Of a stretch of DNA of 64,000 nucleotides, positions 62,179 to 64,000 are shown in pieces; position 1 is the first letter of the stretch; the number at the start of each line of letters is the position of its first letter. Made by a program: the position numbers and the translations under genes. A model generated the notes under the pieces. It saw nothing but the letters and a program-made list of their open reading frames with translations. It was not told the origin of the DNA and did not search any database. Source of the stretch: an uncultured Clostridia bacterium (GTDB lineage Bacteria; Bacillota; Clostridia; Monoglobales; Monoglobaceae). Where the stretch lies: contig CAKSIW010000003.1 in the NCBI GenBank assembly GCA_934463175.1, positions 1 through 64,000 on the forward strand, in the 5' to 3' direction.

Positions 62179-63291
62179 TTATTTTTCATTCATTTTTGCA
62201 ACCTCGGCACACATAAGCAAAAATGTTCCCACGCCGTGCAGGTCATTTTCGCAGGTCGGTCTTTCGATATATCCCTCGTAATCGCAAACACCTGTTCCTA
62301 TGCACACGTTGCTGACCAAAATATCGTCGCCGCGCTTGCCCATGCTGTCATATATCGCGTCAAAGCACTCATTGACATATTCACAATATTCACTGCCCAG
62401 AAAGCCCTCTGTCACCGCCTTGGCAATTGCGGCTGTGAACAGGCAGCTGCATGATGTCTCAATCCAGTTGCCTTCGCACCCGCCCTTATCCACCACCTGA
62501 TACCATTGCTTTGTTTTTTCATCACGGTATTTCATGACGGCTTTGAGCATTGCCTCTTCGATTTTTTCAAGTTTTTCGCGGTCGGGGTGCGTTTGAGGCA
62601 CATATTCCAGCAGAATCATCACCGACAAAACATACCACCCCTGAGCTCTTCCCCAGACCTCGGGCGAAAGCCCCGTTTCCTTGTCCGCCCACGTCTCTTC
62701 CTTCGACTCGTCCCATGCGTGATACATGAGACCGTTTTCTGCCTTCAGCATATGTTCATGCATAATGAGTGCCTGTCTGACCGCCTCATTTAAAAATCCA
62801 AGCTCTCCGCTGTAGCTTGCATATTCCGCCTGAATCGGTCCTGCCATATAAAGCGAATCCAGCCACATCTGATTCGGGTGGCAGTCCTTGTGCCAAAAGC
62901 CGCCTGCCTTGTTCTTTTTCCAATTTCTCAATATTCCGATTAATGTGTCGAGGGCTTTCTGATACCTTTCATCTCCTGTTTTGTTATACAGGGTGAACAG
63001 CAGCACTCCCGGCTGAATGTCGTCCAGTCTTGTCGGGTCAAACTTAACAATTGAACCGTCAGGCTGAATGATTGAATCGACCCACGATTTTATGTAATCG
63101 TAATACTTCACCTCGCCTGTCAGGCGGTATGTCTCCAGCATACCCGACAGGAACACTCCCTGATGATAGTGAAACAGCTTTTTCGGAGGCAGATCCTTTG
63201 CCTCGGGAAACTTTCTCATCATCGTGTCGCACATGCGGCACGCAATATCAATAACCTTGTCTTTCACAGCAAATGTCCTTTCCATATTCAC
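62179..63291 (-). CDS. GH105 unsaturated rhamnogalacturonyl hydrolase
   Basis: A 370-residue cytosolic (alpha/alpha)6-barrel enzyme of the YteR/YesR type. FWHKDCHPNQMWLDSLYMAG contains the catalytic Asp (MWLD) and a conserved His; WGRAQGWYVLSVM and GNWIETSCSCLFTAAI are further family blocks. It releases unsaturated galacturonic acid from lyase-generated rhamnogalacturonan oligosaccharides. The start is GTG 63291 or ATG 63285; neither has a strong ribosome site. It is the first complete gene of the second leftward operon visible here. Confidence 0.92.
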   Translation of the reverse strand: MNMERTFAVKDKVIDIACRMCDTMMRKFPEAKDLPPKKLFHYHQGVFLSGMLETYRLTGEVKYYDYIKSWVDSIIQPDGSIVKFDPTRLDDIQPGVLLFTLYNKTGDERYQKALDTLIGILRNWKKNKAGGFWHKDCHPNQMWLDSLYMAGPIQAEYASYSGELGFLNEAVRQALIMHEHMLKAENGLMYHAWDESKEETWADKETGLSPEVWGRAQGWYVLSVMILLEYVPQTHPDREKLEKIEEAMLKAVMKYRDEKTKQWYQVVDKGGCEGNWIETSCSCLFTAAIAKAVTEGFLGSEYCEYVNECFDAIYDSMGKRGDDILVSNVCIGTGVCDYEGYIERPTCENDLHGVGTFLLMCAEVAKMNEK

Positions 63292-63299
63292 GTCTTTTG

Positions 63300-63324
63300 C
63301 TGCGCGGAAGATTTTTCCGCGCAG
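63300..63324. other. Hairpin between the partial gene and GH105
   Basis: CTGCGCGGAA and TTCCGCGCAG form a perfect 10-bp stem. There is no T-run on the minus strand, so partial termination or RNA stabilisation is more likely than full termination. Confidence 0.5.
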
Positions 63325-63330
63325 TCTTTA

Positions 63331-64000
63331 CTACTTTAAATTTACCCAGATTCTCGTCAGTGAGCCGAGCGTCACCGGATCGCTGCCTTCCGCGCGCTCC
63401 GACACAAGGCGGACGCTTTGAAGCAGCTCAAACAGCGTCATATCCTTCCTGCCCAAAAGCTCATATCCCAAATTGATTGTCATTCGTTCACTGTATTTGT
63501 TCAATGCGCTGTTTTCCGCAGAGAACCAGTTTATATATTTGCCCGAGTCGGAAATGAGCGGATATGCATATGAGGCAAAGGTGTCAAGCGGCGCGAATCT
63601 GACTCCGTTCGCGTCCGTCACGGTCACGTCCGTCATCGCGTCCTTTGTCTGCTTATGCAGCGAGATGTCCTCCACCTTGATTCCGCTGCCGTTGGAGTCC
63701 CAAGCCCAGAAATTGTTAATGCTGCTGACGCGCTCTGTTCCGGCACGTCTGCGGTAGTTCTTTGCAAGCATAATCTCCGTGCCGCCCTCGGGGGTGACGT
63801 ATGCGTCAAATGTATCGTCATCAAGCCGCACAACCATGCGGAAGCGGTATGACTTATCCTTCTCATACGGCACTTCATTCTCCGCCTTATAGGTGTCATT
63901 GTCATATGAATCAATCATGCCGTTGCTGTAGAAGCGCACACGGAACTGGGGGTTGGCGTTGCCTGTCACAACGCACTCATCTGAGGATATGCTCAGCACG
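63331..64000 (-). CDS. C-terminal part of a secreted LamG-like protein (5' end off the window)
   Basis: About 222 codons are visible and no credible start lies inside the window. A beta-sandwich segment resembling LamG/concanavalin domains (FRVRFYSNGMIDSYDNDTYK, SYRFRMVVRLDDDTFDAYVT, INNFWAWDSNGSGIKVEDIS) is followed by about 90 residues ending SLTRIWVNLK that I do not recognise. Position just before GH105 suggests an extracellular pectin-binding protein or the tail of a pectin or rhamnogalacturonan lyase. The catalytic part, if any, is outside. Confidence 0.7.
   Translation of the reverse strand, partial: VLSISSDECVVTGNANPQFRVRFYSNGMIDSYDNDTYKAENEVPYEKDKSYRFRMVVRLDDDTFDAYVTPEGGTEIMLAKNYRRRAGTERVSSINNFWAWDSNGSGIKVEDISLHKQTKDAMTDVTVTDANGVRFAPLDTFASYAYPLISDSGKYINWFSAENSALNKYSERMTINLGYELLGRKDMTLFELLQSVRLVSERAEGSDPVTLGSLTRIWVNLK

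Overview
The window reads as chromosome of an anaerobic, low-to-mid G+C Firmicute of the class Clostridia, probably a gut or rumen pectin/hemicellulose degrader. The evidence is strong AGGAGG-type ribosome sites, sigma-A promoters, YesN/YesM two-component genes, LplB/LplC sugar importers, S-layer-homology (SLH) surface proteins and secreted modular carbohydrate-active proteins. The style resembles Monoglobus and its relatives, but that is inference and no rRNA or housekeeping marker is present.

Region 1 (1-23,965) is a polysaccharide locus. A long leftward operon encodes a sugar ABC importer (two permeases and a lipoprotein), a beta-helix enzyme, two SLH surface proteins, a second beta-helix enzyme and a modular SGNH/GDSL esterase cut by the window edge. 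The two beta-helix genes share a 2,485-bp repeat that appears identical and carry different C-termini. Divergently, a consensus promoter drives a response regulator (apparently starting at AUA), its histidine kinase and a GH16-type enzyme.

Region 2 (about 24,000-29,960) is mobile-element debris: an internally deleted IS1182-type element, a frameshifted Ig-like/SLH gene fused to a 5'-truncated parM, then parR, a DUF3847 gene, an RSF1010-like oriT and a MobA/MobL relaxase.

Region 3 (29,997-41,999) is a self-contained reductive pyrimidine (or hydantoin) degradation operon: NitT/TauT-type importer, dihydropyrimidinase, a PreA-like dihydropyrimidine dehydrogenase fused to a PreT-type Cys-rich domain, a PucR regulator, a class III aminotransferase, an unknown 131-residue protein, an M20-family N-carbamoyl amidohydrolase and an iron-type alcohol dehydrogenase. 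The predicted flow is uracil > dihydrouracil > N-carbamoyl-beta-alanine > beta-alanine > malonate semialdehyde > 3-hydroxypropionate. The importer's binding protein is circularly permuted relative to its family.

Region 4 (42,084-45,978) looks like a DNA-inversion switch. It has a tyrosine recombinase, three copies of a 23-24 bp palindromic site (one inverted relative to the others), a strong promoter between them that currently points away, and an SLH surface protein with near-identical 441-bp repeats downstream. As read here the switch appears OFF.

Region 5 (46,068-64,000) has a two-OB-fold SSB and a polysaccharide deacetylase, then a second leftward carbohydrate operon for rhamnogalacturonan-type pectin: GH105, importer, serine hydrolase, LamG-like secreted protein, GH78 rhamnosidase, CapA-like phosphoesterase, DUF3737, MalY/PatB aminotransferase and NUDIX hydrolase. 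I found no tRNA, rRNA, CRISPR array or replication origin.
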